This document shows, in pieces, positions 29,183 through 38,377 of a stretch of 64,000 nucleotides of DNA. This DNA is from Alteromonas marina. GTDB lineage: Bacteria > Pseudomonadota > Gammaproteobacteria > Enterobacterales > Alteromonadaceae. Location of the stretch: contig NZ_JWLW01000012.1 in NCBI RefSeq assembly GCF_000808575.1, forward strand, positions 372,001 through 436,000, in the 5' to 3' direction. The first letter of the stretch is position 1, and each line of letters begins with the position of its first letter. The position numbers were made by a program, and so were the translations under genes. The notes below the pieces were generated by a model. It saw only the letters and a list, made by a program, of their open reading frames with translations. It searched no databases and was not told where the DNA came from.

Positions 29183-29581
29183 CTAAATTGCAATTGGTAC
29201 TTTATAAGTATCAGGAAGAATAAAACCAAAGCGCTGTAACACCAAGGTTAACTCTTCGCTTTTAATCGGTTTTTCAATAAAACCCAGTGCGCCCAATGAC
29301 ATCACTTTTTCTTGCATTATGGGCTGAATGTCGCCTGAAATAACAATAACAAACGTCTCAAGCTGGCGGCGTTTAATTTCACTTAATACGCTAAGACCAC
29401 CTAACACTGGCATTGTTAAATCCAACAATACTAGGTCGATGGTATGATGCCCCAACACTTCTAGCGCGTCCATACCATTGGACACTTCATAGATAGCCTC
29501 AGCAAGCCCTTTAGGTAAGCTGCGTCTGGCCATTTTACGTGCCAGCGCTGAATCATCACAAATTAGAATATTAAAACCCAT
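29183..29581 (-). CDS. Stand-alone CheY-like receiver protein
   Basis: About 132 residues, a single receiver domain without an output domain. The acidic pocket (ICDDSALARK), phospho-acceptor Asp in LVLLDLTMPVLGG, switch Ser in VIVISGD and Lys in FIEKPIK are all present. The frame opens upstream at TTG 29590; the ATG at 29581 was taken. There is no partner kinase next to it. Such proteins usually act by binding a partner (motor, kinase, cyclase) or passing phosphate; the partner cannot be named from this window. Confidence 0.85.
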   Translation of the reverse strand: MGFNILICDDSALARKMARRSLPKGLAEAIYEVSNGMDALEVLGHHTIDLVLLDLTMPVLGGLSVLSEIKRRQLETFVIVISGDIQPIMQEKVMSLGALGFIEKPIKSEELTLVLQRFGFILPDTYKVPIAI

Positions 29582-29760
29582 CAACCACAATCTTATAATT
29601 GGTTACTAATCCATTTTCAGAATACATTAAACGAAAGTATAAGAAAATAATAAAAACATCAGATTATTGGCTACTTACTCGATAACGACACCAAACTCTC
29701 CTCTCCTATTAGCATGTTTTGTGGTAGATATAAGGCGTAACAAAAAAGGAAAACATCCCT

Positions 29761-31491
29761 ATGCAAGAGTTAGCTGCGACCCAAGACAAAAACTTGGTGA
29801 AAAAAGTTGCCTATCAGATTTTGTCTCATTTCGATAAGAGTTACCGGTGGTTCACCCGAATTACACGAGGCGCTCAAGAAAGATTCGAAAAGGGTGATTG
29901 GAAAGAAACCCAGTTAGCTTCCAAAGAGCGGATTACTATCTATGAACAAAGCCTATCAGATGCTGTCGCTGAAATTTACCATCTCACTCAGGTGCATCAA
30001 AAAGATGATGCGTTTTGGCAAGAGCTAAAAAAAGTATTTGCTTTACAGCTTGAGGGCCACCCGCAGTTTGAGCTGGCTGAAACATTCTATAATTCTGTGA
30101 TTGGCCGCTTGTTTAAGCATAGAAAAATCGACAACGACATGATGTTCGTGCTGCCCAGTCGGTGCTTTCTACCGGGCCAAGACCGAGACAAAGTAGTCAA
30201 CAGCTTCGACACCACTACCACAGTGCGTGAAATGTATGAGTCGATATTCAAAATTTATCGTTACAATATTCCCTTTGAAAACTTTGAACGAGACTTACAA
30301 AACCTTGAAACAGCGCTTCGCGCACGACTGAATAAAGAGCAGTTAGCCAGTGTTCAAGCAGTAGAAATACTAAAACCTACTTTTTTCCGAGGCAAAGCCG
30401 CTTATTTGATTGGCCGAATTTGCATGCCCGATGAAACGCTGCCGTTTGTTATTGCAATGCGCAGGTACAACGAGCCCCATATGTTTGTGGATGCACTGCT
30501 GACCGATCGCAAAGACTTAAGCGTTATTTTCGGATTTGCGCGCAGCTATTTTATGGCTGATACCCAAAACCCTGCAGAAGTTGCCGCATTCCTTCAAGAG
30601 CTATTGCCCAATAAAAAGCACTTCGAGCTGTATATGGCAATGGGACACTATAAGCATGGTAAAACGGTCTTCTATCGCAATTTCTTACAGCACATGGAAG
30701 AATCGGAAGACAAATTCGAAGCAGCGCCCGGTATTCGTGGCTTAGTTATGATGGTTTTCCATCTTCCCTCTTATGGTGTGGTTTTTAAGATAATAAAAGA
30801 CGAGTTTGCTGAAAGTAAGAAGATCACCCGAGAGCATGTAAAAGAATGCTACAAGCTCGTAAAAATGTCAGACCGTGTGGGTCGAATGGCTGATACCCAC
30901 GAATACGTAAACTTCAAATTCCCGTTAGATAGAATTGAGGCGGAGCTAATTGAAGAGCTTAAGGAAACGTGTGCGTCGAGCCTAGAATTCACAGAATCTG
31001 AACTCATCATCAAACATATGTATATTGAGCGAAAAATGACGCCGCTTAACTTGTATCTTCAAGAAGAAACAGACGAAGAAAAAATCAGGCGTGCATTGGA
31101 CGAGCTTGGGCTTTGCATTAAGCAAATTGCTATGGCAAACATATTTCCTGGCGACATGCTGCACAAAAATTTCGGTATTACCCGTCATGGGCGGGTTATA
31201 TTTTATGACTACGATGAAATTTGTTTAATGAACGAACGTAATTTCAGGGCATTGCCAAAATCTGATGACCCCTATGCTATTGATACGCTCTCGGTAGCGC
31301 CTAATGACGTATTCCCCGAACAGTTCGAGCACTTCATTGTAGGTAAGCGTAAGTTCAAAGATATTCTTAAGTCGCTGCATGGAGATTTGATGACACCAGA
31401 GTATTGGCATGAAGTACAAAAGAAGTGCGCGCGCGGGGACGTTCAGCACTTTACCCCCTATAATCCAAGCATGCGTTTTGAGAGAGGTTAG
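29761..31491 (+). CDS. aceK: Isocitrate dehydrogenase kinase/phosphatase
   Basis: A 576-residue AceK, close to the Escherichia coli length of 578. The ATP site shows AAPGIRGLVMMVFHLPSYGVVFKIIKDEF in successive pieces, and the catalytic region shows GDMLHKNFGITRHGRVIFYDYDEI. It phosphorylates and dephosphorylates isocitrate dehydrogenase to send carbon through the glyoxylate shunt. AAAAAAGGAAAAC precedes the ATG. Unlike in enterobacteria it is not next to aceB/aceA, so it is presumably expressed alone. Confidence 0.96.
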   Translation: MQELAATQDKNLVKKVAYQILSHFDKSYRWFTRITRGAQERFEKGDWKETQLASKERITIYEQSLSDAVAEIYHLTQVHQKDDAFWQELKKVFALQLEGHPQFELAETFYNSVIGRLFKHRKIDNDMMFVLPSRCFLPGQDRDKVVNSFDTTTTVREMYESIFKIYRYNIPFENFERDLQNLETALRARLNKEQLASVQAVEILKPTFFRGKAAYLIGRICMPDETLPFVIAMRRYNEPHMFVDALLTDRKDLSVIFGFARSYFMADTQNPAEVAAFLQELLPNKKHFELYMAMGHYKHGKTVFYRNFLQHMEESEDKFEAAPGIRGLVMMVFHLPSYGVVFKIIKDEFAESKKITREHVKECYKLVKMSDRVGRMADTHEYVNFKFPLDRIEAELIEELKETCASSLEFTESELIIKHMYIERKMTPLNLYLQEETDEEKIRRALDELGLCIKQIAMANIFPGDMLHKNFGITRHGRVIFYDYDEICLMNERNFRALPKSDDPYAIDTLSVAPNDVFPEQFEHFIVGKRKFKDILKSLHGDLMTPEYWHEVQKKCARGDVQHFTPYNPSMRFERG

Positions 31492-31666
31492 GGAAAAAGC
31501 GTTTGGTTATCAACTTGTCGCCACAATAGTTTGACATGGTCCAATTCAAAATATTAGTAAGCTGCTTACATGGCTGTGATATTTACCCAAATTGTTGCTA
31601 CATGCGAAAAAGCTTAAAAGTGATCGTTTCATTACTTAACACTCGTAAAAGTATCTGAAAGCGATT

Positions 31667-31693
31667 TTGCTTTGCGTTTGCTTGTTTTCGCTT
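31667..31693. promoter_or_regulatory. Direct repeats upstream of the OmpR-type regulator
   Basis: TTGCTT at 31667, TTGCTT at 31678 and TCGCTT at 31688 are spaced 11 and 10 bp, one helical turn, as in many OmpR/PhoB-family binding sites. They lie about 80-105 bp before the regulator start. The rest of the 282-bp gap has a TTGACA near 31541 and no gene that I can support. Confidence 0.3.
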
Positions 31694-31773
31694 GCTGATA
31701 ATCAATCGCCACACCTTGGTGACAGCAACGCCAAATAAGTGTATGAATGTAGATAAACAAAAGAAGCGTAATA

Positions 31774-32454
31774 ATGAAAGTGCTACTTGTAGAAGATGAT
31801 CCAAAGGTTGCCTCGCACATTGCAAATGGACTATTGGGTGAAGGGCATGAATGTATTACTGTAGGTGATGGAACATCCGGCTACCAGCAAGCGTCCAGTA
31901 ACGATTTAGACGCTGTAATTTTAGATGTGATGTTGCCTGAACTCGACGGTTTTTCTGTTTTAGAAAAACTTCGCGAAGAAGGAAACACAACCCCTGTTTT
32001 GTTATTGAGTGCAAAAAGCCAAGTTGAAGACAAAGTGAAAGGCCTTAGAACAGGCGCTAACGATTACCTAACTAAGCCTTTTGCCTTTGAAGAGTTGCTT
32101 GCACGCGTTGAGGGTCTTGCTGGCCGCAACAAAGAGAGCGAAGACAAAACGCTTATTAAGGTTGGTGATCTCACGCTCGATTTAGTTAACCGCAAAGTAT
32201 TACGTGGCGATCAGGAGATTGACCTGCAGTCTAAAGAATTTCAATTACTTGAGTGCTTACTGCGTCATAAAGGCAAAGTAGTCACACGAAGCATGCTGCT
32301 TGAACAAGTTTGGAATTATCATTTTGACCCGCAAACTAACGTGATTGACGTTCACATTAGTCGTTTGCGACAAAAAGTGGATAAGGCGTTTAATGTCCCG
32401 CTTATCGAAACCGTAAGAGGCACAGGGTATCGAATAGCGGATGGGCTTGCATGA
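31774..32454 (+). CDS. OmpR-family response regulator
   Basis: 226 residues: receiver domain with VEDDP, phospho-acceptor Asp51 in VILDVMLPELDGF, LSAKS and TKPFAFEEL, then a winged-helix DNA-binding domain with LQSKEFQLLECLLRHKGKVVTRSMLLEQVW and VRGTGYR. Overall it is nearest the CusR/PhoP style of regulators. It overlaps the kinase gene by 4 bp (ATGA), so the two are coupled. Possible binding repeats lie upstream. The stimulus is unknown. Confidence 0.93.
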   Translation: MKVLLVEDDPKVASHIANGLLGEGHECITVGDGTSGYQQASSNDLDAVILDVMLPELDGFSVLEKLREEGNTTPVLLLSAKSQVEDKVKGLRTGANDYLTKPFAFEELLARVEGLAGRNKESEDKTLIKVGDLTLDLVNRKVLRGDQEIDLQSKEFQLLECLLRHKGKVVTRSMLLEQVWNYHFDPQTNVIDVHISRLRQKVDKAFNVPLIETVRGTGYRIADGLA

Positions 32455-33845
32455 TAGCAATACGCGACTTTACGCGTAGTTCAAGTTTTCGCGTAGGCGT
32501 ATTGCTCACCACTCTAGCTTGTATTGCCATTGTTTTAATTGTTTATTTTTGGCGATTAACGAGCAGCGACTTGTTTATTTCGGAATCGAACGCTGCCGTT
32601 AATGCCAAAACAAACGCGCTTATCACTCTCTATGAAAACCTCGGTATTGACGCAGTTAAGCTAGCGATAGCCAAAGACAATGGCAAACATTCGCTAGATG
32701 GTTCAACAATCACCTCCGACTACCTACGTTCATTTGTTGCTCTGAGTAAAGACGAACAGGTAGTGGCTGGCAATTTGTCGTCAATACCCCTTGTTCTTGA
32801 GCGCCACAAAGGCGTCAGTTTTGACACCGCCGAAATAGTGATCACACGCCCGAATAGCACAACGAGAAAAACGTTACGTCAGGCGTTAGTGAGAGAAGTG
32901 ACGCTTGGTGAGCACGTACTTTATGTTGGTCGTGGCATCGACGACTTATACAGCGCACAATGGTTTGGTAAAACGTTCAGCTGGATCATTGTGGTATTGC
33001 TTTGTACCTTGAGTGTGCTGAGCTTCGCCATAGCTGTTTACGTGGTTAATCGAATTAACCGCATGTCGCAAACGGCGGATAAGATTATCAAAACGGGAAA
33101 CCTTCAAGAGCGTTTAGAAATTGACAGTAATTGGGACGACCTGAGCAGTTTGTCATTTGTGTTCAATCAAATGCTCGATACTATCGAGAGTTCAGTCAAC
33201 AATATAAAATCAGTGACCGATAGCATCGCCCATGACCTTCGCACTCCATTATCTCGACTTCGCAACACGCTAGAAAAAATTGAAGACAATCAACTAAGGG
33301 AAGATACAACCCAAGAAGCGGACAATCTGCTAAACATGTTTAACAGCTTATTACGCATAAGTGGGCTTGAAACCACCAATAAGAAAGAAGGCTTTTGTTC
33401 CACTGACGTACGCGCCATTGTAGAGGACGTGGTTGACCTGTATCACCCCCTTGCAGAAGAGCGCGACATTACCCTATCGAGCGAGCTCAATGCTGTTACA
33501 ATGTTTGCCGATCCTAACCTACTATTTCAAGCTGTAGCTAACGTGTTAGACAACGCCATAAAATACTCCAACGAAAAAAGTGTGGTCACTGTGCAGCTCT
33601 CTACCACAGCAAGTCATGTCGTGATTGCCGTGAACGATGCGGGAATTGGCGTGGGTGAACATGAAATTGTGAATCTGGAGCGCCGGTTTTATCGGGCAGA
33701 CGGCAGTAGAACCAGTAAGGGAAATGGGTTGGGCTTATCGCTCGTATCTGCCATCGTAAAACTACACGATGGCCATATTTGGTTCGTCCACGACCCGCTT
33801 ATAAAAGGTCACGGGTTAGGTGTGATATTTACGTTTAAGCGTTAA
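32451..33845 (+). CDS. Membrane sensor histidine kinase, EnvZ/CusS type
   Basis: 464 residues: membrane helix about 13-33, a periplasmic sensor region of about 140 residues, second helix about 177-198, a HAMP linker, HisKA with His261 in DSIAHDLRTPLSRLRNTLE, and an intact HATPase domain (VLDNAIKYS; NDAGIGVG; RTSKGNGLGLSLV). It phosphorylates the regulator encoded just upstream. The periplasmic domain resembles nothing I can name, so the signal is open. A terminator follows 35 bp after the stop. Confidence 0.92.
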   Translation: MIAIRDFTRSSSFRVGVLLTTLACIAIVLIVYFWRLTSSDLFISESNAAVNAKTNALITLYENLGIDAVKLAIAKDNGKHSLDGSTITSDYLRSFVALSKDEQVVAGNLSSIPLVLERHKGVSFDTAEIVITRPNSTTRKTLRQALVREVTLGEHVLYVGRGIDDLYSAQWFGKTFSWIIVVLLCTLSVLSFAIAVYVVNRINRMSQTADKIIKTGNLQERLEIDSNWDDLSSLSFVFNQMLDTIESSVNNIKSVTDSIAHDLRTPLSRLRNTLEKIEDNQLREDTTQEADNLLNMFNSLLRISGLETTNKKEGFCSTDVRAIVEDVVDLYHPLAEERDITLSSELNAVTMFADPNLLFQAVANVLDNAIKYSNEKSVVTVQLSTTASHVVIAVNDAGIGVGEHEIVNLERRFYRADGSRTSKGNGLGLSLVSAIVKLHDGHIWFVHDPLIKGHGLGVIFTFKR

Positions 33846-33879
33846 GCTTTGAACTATTGCATTTGCCGACAAATAAAAA

Positions 33880-33912
33880 ACGCTGAAGCTTTTATCTGAG
33901 CATCAGCGCTTT
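33880..33912. terminator. Terminator between the kinase and RpiB-like genes
   Basis: CGCTGAAGC and GCATCAGCG pair with one internal mismatch around a 10-nt loop, followed by CTTTT and preceded by an A-run. It can serve both convergent transcripts. Confidence 0.65.
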
Positions 33913-33949
33913 TATCCGACATTTTAACGTTGTGCTTTGTGCCAGTCGC

Positions 33950-34588
33950 TTACGCTAACAGCGACTTCACGTACGCTTTAATCTCTTCATCTTGACCGTG
34001 GTCAAATAGACATTGCTGGAAACGCTCGCCAGATACGGCTGTTTTAACCAGTTCAACGTCCATTTTTTTCAGTGAATCGACGTAGCTCTTTGGAGCCAAT
34101 GCACGTTTCAAATCTGCGAGAATACCAGCGTTTCGTACTTGAGGTTCTTTGCGTTCAACGGGATAGCCCGCGCTACGCTCGCCTGTTAACGCTTTCTCAA
34201 AGATATAGCGCGCATTAAGTTCAGCGCCCCATCCAAAGCCTTTTGCAAAAGGTAACGCTAACGCATTTCCATTGTTAACTTGGTTAAACAAAAATGCATC
34301 TGAAGGGTCGATACAATAACCGCAAAATACGCCTGGATGAGCATTCAACGACATCATAGCCCCTTGACCCGTACCACAGCCTGAAATCACAAAATCGACA
34401 GCTTTCGAGTTGAGTAGAATAGCTCCCATTATGCCTAAGTGCACATAGGTAAGATGGTGATCAGTTTCGCTGTTCATACCCACATTGAATACAGCGTGTC
34501 CCAGTGAGTCCGCCACGCTTGTGAGCTCATTTAATATTACCGGATTCTTAGCCGCCTGACTGTTCTCCATCATCAATGCAACTTTCAT
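33950..34588 (-). CDS. RpiB/LacA/LacB-family sugar-phosphate isomerase-like protein
   Basis: 212 residues. It has the RpiB-fold marks: MKVALMMENSQAAKNPVI at the start, VDFVISGCGTGQGAMMSLN (active-site Cys and the GTG anion loop) and NNGNALALPFAKGFGW. The C-terminal part, about 60 residues beyond a standard 150-residue RpiB, is a helical extension. Relatives of this long form sit in uronate/polysaccharide catabolic loci, where they act on keto-sugar acids; here it stands alone. The exact substrate is undetermined. Confidence 0.8.
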   Translation of the reverse strand: MKVALMMENSQAAKNPVILNELTSVADSLGHAVFNVGMNSETDHHLTYVHLGIMGAILLNSKAVDFVISGCGTGQGAMMSLNAHPGVFCGYCIDPSDAFLFNQVNNGNALALPFAKGFGWGAELNARYIFEKALTGERSAGYPVERKEPQVRNAGILADLKRALAPKSYVDSLKKMDVELVKTAVSGERFQQCLFDHGQDEEIKAYVKSLLA

Positions 34589-34801
34589 GAACGCTCCTAA
34601 GCAAAGAAAAATAACGAATTAAACGCTTACATTAGCATGGAACGAAATGCCACCTCACGGGTAATGCCAAAGTAAATGTCGATTAGTTTCAAATGTGAAA
34701 CGAAAACGGAAATATATGAAGATGGAGGGCCGACGAGTAACAACTCACTGACCAGTAAATCTACTGGCCAGCATTTTTCAAAAAACGAGGTTAATGGCGT
34801 A

Positions 34802-35359
34802 TTAGTCTGTTTGTTTTTGCATAAATATGGTGACTTCTGCCATCACAATGCCAAACTTACGAATATACGAACGGTTCATCATAGTACTGTCGTCAAATGC
34901 CCAAAACCAATCGTCAAACGTCACTGAATAGGTAGTGTCATCCACCGGCAAATCCATCTCGTAATGAAAGTTAAATGCGTTGCCAAAGCTTGTGCCCTTG
35001 GCTGGACCATCAATGTCACTCGCGCGACCCACATAGCTATTATCACTCTGCTTTACGATGGTCCAAGTACGGGACGTTGGACCGTCGCCCACACCGTAAT
35101 TAAAGGATTCATCAAGGGTTAATGTATCGCCATCTACTGAACCATCGATGTCTACTACGAACCTTTGCACTACCTCGCCCGAGCGGTTCTGAACAATGCC
35201 CCAGGCTTTAACGTTCCCATCAAAAAATTGCTCAATATCGAAAACAGGCGATAGAGACCTGTAGTCTTCACCATCGACTGAAACAGAGCATCCGGATAGC
35301 CCTGCCACCGTTAAAGCGGCAATTCCGATTCCTAAAACAAACTTCACCGTATTCTTCAT
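34802..35359 (-). CDS. DUF3833 lipoprotein
   Basis: About 185 residues. A lipoprotein signal ends in the lipobox LSGC (Cys24). The mature part has FDIEQFFDGNVKAWGIVQ and RTWTIVKQSDNSYVGRASD, which I recognise as the DUF3833 family, a lipocalin-like beta-barrel of unknown function. A TTG seven codons upstream is in frame; the ATG at 35359 gives a normal signal peptide. DUF3833 genes commonly travel with chalcone-isomerase-like, desaturase and cyclopropane-fatty-acid-type genes, fitting the neighbours here. Confidence 0.75.
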   Translation of the reverse strand: MKNTVKFVLGIGIAALTVAGLSGCSVSVDGEDYRSLSPVFDIEQFFDGNVKAWGIVQNRSGEVVQRFVVDIDGSVDGDTLTLDESFNYGVGDGPTSRTWTIVKQSDNSYVGRASDIDGPAKGTSFGNAFNFHYEMDLPVDDTTYSVTFDDWFWAFDDSTMMNRSYIRKFGIVMAEVTIFMQKQTD

Positions 35360-35422
35360 CACTTTCGTAACCTTAATCAATTGACGAGATAGACTTGGCG
35401 TATTGCTAATAAAGCGTTGCCC

Positions 35423-36079
35423 TTATCCGTTTCCCAATAACTTCTTTCTAAATTTTGGCTCAGACGTTTTATCGCTTAGCCAGATATCAAAAAAACGCTG
35501 TGTGAACGCTTTATCTTCAATTTCATCAGCCTTTTCACCGTTCACGTAAAACACACTCGTGCCATCTTTCGTAGCGATACCGGTAATGACGTCGCCCTCG
35601 CTGACGTCAGGAAAGATACTATTCATTAGGGAAAGCCACTTGTCTGAATCATCAGCCGATAGGTCTCCTTGCTTTTTCATTTCATCAATAGAACGCTGGG
35701 CAATTTTCTTGCCTTCCAAGTCTCGCTGGTACGTTAACTTTAGTGCAAAGGGGGGCTGGTTGGCGTATTCACCTTCAGGCGCATAAAGCTCACCGGTATA
35801 CACATCCCAGAAGTAGTAAGAAAACATCCCTTTCCCAACGAGCTTTGCATTGGGAACATAATTTCTGATGTGCTTAACATCTGGCTCTTGCGCAACCGCA
35901 TTCTTTGACATGATTAGCCCGCTTGTTGATATCGAAACAAAAAGAATGATGGAAAACATCTTCGCAGCCACGCTAGCGCTATACATCGAATATCCCCACA
36001 CACCACTGGCACTTTCTGGGCGCATTGGTAAGGATTTAGCTCTCAACTGGCGAAATAGGCCATACATTTTGATAACCAT
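35423..36079 (-). CDS. Chalcone-isomerase-like periplasmic protein
   Basis: 218 residues from the most upstream ATG. A signal-like stretch MFSIILFVSISTSGLIMSKN begins at residue 41, so the true start may be at about 35959, giving 178 residues; the ATG at 36079 has AAGAG upstream. The mature part (PNAKLVGKGMFSYYFWDVYTGELYAPEG in pieces; FALKLTYQRDLEGKKIAQRS; SIFPDVSEGDVITG) matches the bacterial chalcone isomerase-like domain. Its bacterial role is unknown; fatty-acid or lipid binding has been proposed. It sits 60 bp upstream of the DUF3833 gene, same strand, probably one transcript. Confidence 0.75.
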   Translation of the reverse strand: MVIKMYGLFRQLRAKSLPMRPESASGVWGYSMYSASVAAKMFSIILFVSISTSGLIMSKNAVAQEPDVKHIRNYVPNAKLVGKGMFSYYFWDVYTGELYAPEGEYANQPPFALKLTYQRDLEGKKIAQRSIDEMKKQGDLSADDSDKWLSLMNSIFPDVSEGDVITGIATKDGTSVFYVNGEKADEIEDKAFTQRFFDIWLSDKTSEPKFRKKLLGNG

Positions 36080-36186
36080 AACTATGCTCTTATTAGCGTA
36101 ATAAACATTACAGGTCTTTTATTGAATTTCTATCTGGTTATACTCTTGCCTTCACACATTTGATCAACTGACACTAGGCTCTCGTT

Positions 36187-37140
36187 GTGCTTCCCCTTGA
36201 TGCATTTAAATCGTCATTAACCCTGCCCTCACCGCTAATCCCATTTAAGCCAAATTGGGAAGGTGCCAGCAAGGTATCGCTATTTGTTAAACGTGATGAT
36301 GCTATCCATCCTGTGATGTCAGGCAATAAATGGCGAAAGCTCAGTCATGCGCTCACCAATCCGTTGCCAAAAACGATAGTGAGTTTCGGTGGCGGCTTTT
36401 CTAACCACCTGCATGCACTAGGATTTGTTTGTCATAAATTGGGCATTCCTTTTAACGCCATTATTCGCGGTGACTACAGTGCTGCACCTACCCCCATGAT
36501 CGAGGATTTGAAAAGTTGGGGCACCCGCATCGACTATGTAGACCGAGTCACTTACAAAAAGCGTAACGATAACGCATATCTACTTCGTCTTAAGCAGCAG
36601 CAACCTGACGCGATGATCATTCCTGAGGGCGGAAGCCAAGCACAAGCGCTTCAAGGGATAAAGGACATGGTTGATGAAATCAACATAGACTTTGATTTTA
36701 TTGTCGCTCCTGTCGCTAGTGGAGCCACTTTGGCGGGAATAGTCAGTGCATTAAATAAACGTAATGAAAATAATGCGACAGACACTCTCCATCAAACAAC
36801 TCGCAACGTTGTCGGTGTTGGTGTGCTGAAGGGTGAAAATTACTTAGAAGGATTAGTCGAACAATTTCTTCCAACCTCGCTTGGGCGATCAAATTGGCAT
36901 ATTGACCACAGCTACCACTTCGGTGGCTATGCCAAAGCGCCTAATGAGCTTCGAACCTTCTGCAACGATTTTAATCATGCTTTCGAGTTTGATATCGAGC
37001 CTGTTTATTCAGGCAAAGCCTTTTGGGCGGTTAAAGATATGCTGGCTAAAGGTAAGTTTGAAGACGGGGCACGCATTGTTGTACTGCACACAGGCGGCTT
37101 GCAGGGTGCAAGAGCATTTCATCAATCTGCGACAGGATAG
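36187..37140 (+). CDS. PLP-dependent ACC deaminase/D-cysteine desulfhydrase family protein
   Basis: 317 residues of fold-type II PLP enzyme. The cofactor lysine lies in MSGNKWRKL; SFGGGFSNHLHALG is the phosphate/substrate loop; IVAPVASGATLAGIVSAL binds the PLP phosphate; the C-terminal end has VVLHTGGLQGARAF. Members cleave 1-aminocyclopropane-1-carboxylate or D-cysteine. The gene starts with GTG and no obvious ribosome site. Its last 19 bp overlap the convergent hydroxylase gene. Which substrate is used cannot be told from these motifs; D-cysteine is the commoner one in this group. Confidence 0.82.
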   Translation: MLPLDAFKSSLTLPSPLIPFKPNWEGASKVSLFVKRDDAIHPVMSGNKWRKLSHALTNPLPKTIVSFGGGFSNHLHALGFVCHKLGIPFNAIIRGDYSAAPTPMIEDLKSWGTRIDYVDRVTYKKRNDNAYLLRLKQQQPDAMIIPEGGSQAQALQGIKDMVDEINIDFDFIVAPVASGATLAGIVSALNKRNENNATDTLHQTTRNVVGVGVLKGENYLEGLVEQFLPTSLGRSNWHIDHSYHFGGYAKAPNELRTFCNDFNHAFEFDIEPVYSGKAFWAVKDMLAKGKFEDGARIVVLHTGGLQGARAFHQSATG

Positions 37141-37934
37141 CCAAACAACCTCTTTAACTTTGCTTTTATCCCTTTTGCGTGCTGAAGCTGTTCACGAAGC
37201 ACACCTATTTGACTGAAGTTGGCGCTAAGAGGATTGTCCTTAGGCATTTTTCCTACAATGCCGTACTTTATTGTTATCGTTTTGTCTTCTTTAGCGAAAG
37301 TGCCGAATAATTTATCCCATATAATAAGTACGCCACCGTAATTCTTATCGATGTATGGTTTATTCGTTGCGTGATGAATACGGTGATGCGTAGGCGTATT
37401 GAAGATACGCTCTACCCAGCCTAGGTTTCCAATCGTTTGAGTATGTACAAAAAACTGATACGCCAGATTGATAGCGACAATGGCAAAGACCAGACTTGGC
37501 GAAAAACCAATAAGAATCATTGGTACCCAGAACAGCCACATGCCGACAAAAGGGTACAAAACGCTTTGCCTGAAGGCCGTTGTGAAATTCATTTTTGTCG
37601 AGCTGTGATGTACCACATGCGCTAGCCAAAACCAGTGTATGTTGTGTGAAGCACGATGGAACCAGTAATACAAAAAGTCTTGAAGGATAAAACCTGCAAA
37701 AAGTGACAGTGCACTAAGTTCTATTTTAAATAGTGAAAACTGGTGCAACCAAATAAAAAAAGGCATTAGTAGAAGCAATACTAAGGCATCAGAGCCTTGA
37801 TGAAGTAGTGCAAGTAAGGCATTGTTCACACTGTCTTTTACATTGTAAAACTGTCGTGCTTTTTTAAATTCAACAAAAACACACAGTAGAAAAACAGGGC
37901 TTAACCCTAGCAAAATAAGTTCAATGGGGATCAA
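37122..37934 (-). CDS. Sterol desaturase/fatty acid hydroxylase family protein
   Basis: 270 residues with four or five membrane helices and the three histidine boxes of the di-iron family: HRASHNIHWFWLAHVVHHSS and HHRIHHATN are clear. Members hydroxylate or desaturate lipids using O2. The start is TTG: AGGAG lies six bases before it, and no in-frame ATG exists near. It overlaps the SRPBCC gene by 14 bp, so the two are coupled. The gene converges on and overlaps the PLP enzyme gene. The lipid substrate is not deducible. Confidence 0.85.
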   Translation of the reverse strand: MIPIELILLGLSPVFLLCVFVEFKKARQFYNVKDSVNNALLALLHQGSDALVLLLLMPFFIWLHQFSLFKIELSALSLFAGFILQDFLYYWFHRASHNIHWFWLAHVVHHSSTKMNFTTAFRQSVLYPFVGMWLFWVPMILIGFSPSLVFAIVAINLAYQFFVHTQTIGNLGWVERIFNTPTHHRIHHATNKPYIDKNYGGVLIIWDKLFGTFAKEDKTITIKYGIVGKMPKDNPLSANFSQIGVLREQLQHAKGIKAKLKRLFGYPVAD

Positions 37935-38349
37935 AGCGTGCTCCTAACTTATCTAGACATTGCTCAATATCGTTTTGCAACAGGCGCGACAGTAACCAGC
38001 TAGGTATGTACCAAGGGGCGCGACAAGTTATGCGATAAGAAACCTTTGTTGCATTTTCTTGCAGCATGAACGCAATAACGCCCCTGTGCGCCTTCACTGG
38101 GAAGTCATCAACCACTCTATACTCAATGCCGTTGGTATCTGCACGAACAATTTCTTCTTTAAAGCGTACTCCCAGAATAGTGACTTCTCTTACGCAGCCC
38201 TTTCCGCCGCTTACCTCATTATCATTTTCTGATTTCAACACCTTGAACGAGGCGTTAAAAAAATCGCTTAGATTCTGGTGATCAAGCAGCGTATCGCGCA
38301 GTTCTTTGGGCGTTGCAGCAATATTTTTTTGGTAGTAAACGTTAACCAT
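37921..38349 (-). CDS. SRPBCC/START-like lipid-binding protein
   Basis: 142 residues, with the START/polyketide-cyclase fold pattern: an N-terminal VYYQKNIAATPKELRDTLLD strand-helix, the glycine-rich GGKGCVREVTI strand and a long C-terminal helix. Proteins of this fold bind hydrophobic ligands. It is translated just ahead of the hydroxylase, so a substrate-carrier role for that enzyme is a reasonable inference, no more. No signal peptide is visible. The MITE-like element begins 29 bp upstream of its start. Confidence 0.75.
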   Translation of the reverse strand: MVNVYYQKNIAATPKELRDTLLDHQNLSDFFNASFKVLKSENDNEVSGGKGCVREVTILGVRFKEEIVRADTNGIEYRVVDDFPVKAHRGVIAFMLQENATKVSYRITCRAPWYIPSWLLSRLLQNDIEQCLDKLGARFDPH

Positions 38350-38377
38350 CTACGTTATTTCCTTTTCTTGATGGCTC

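Noticed and set aside
34676-34927. 83-codon plus-strand frame overlapping the DUF3833 gene
   Set aside because: Runs antisense through the well-supported lipoprotein gene and lacks a ribosome site.
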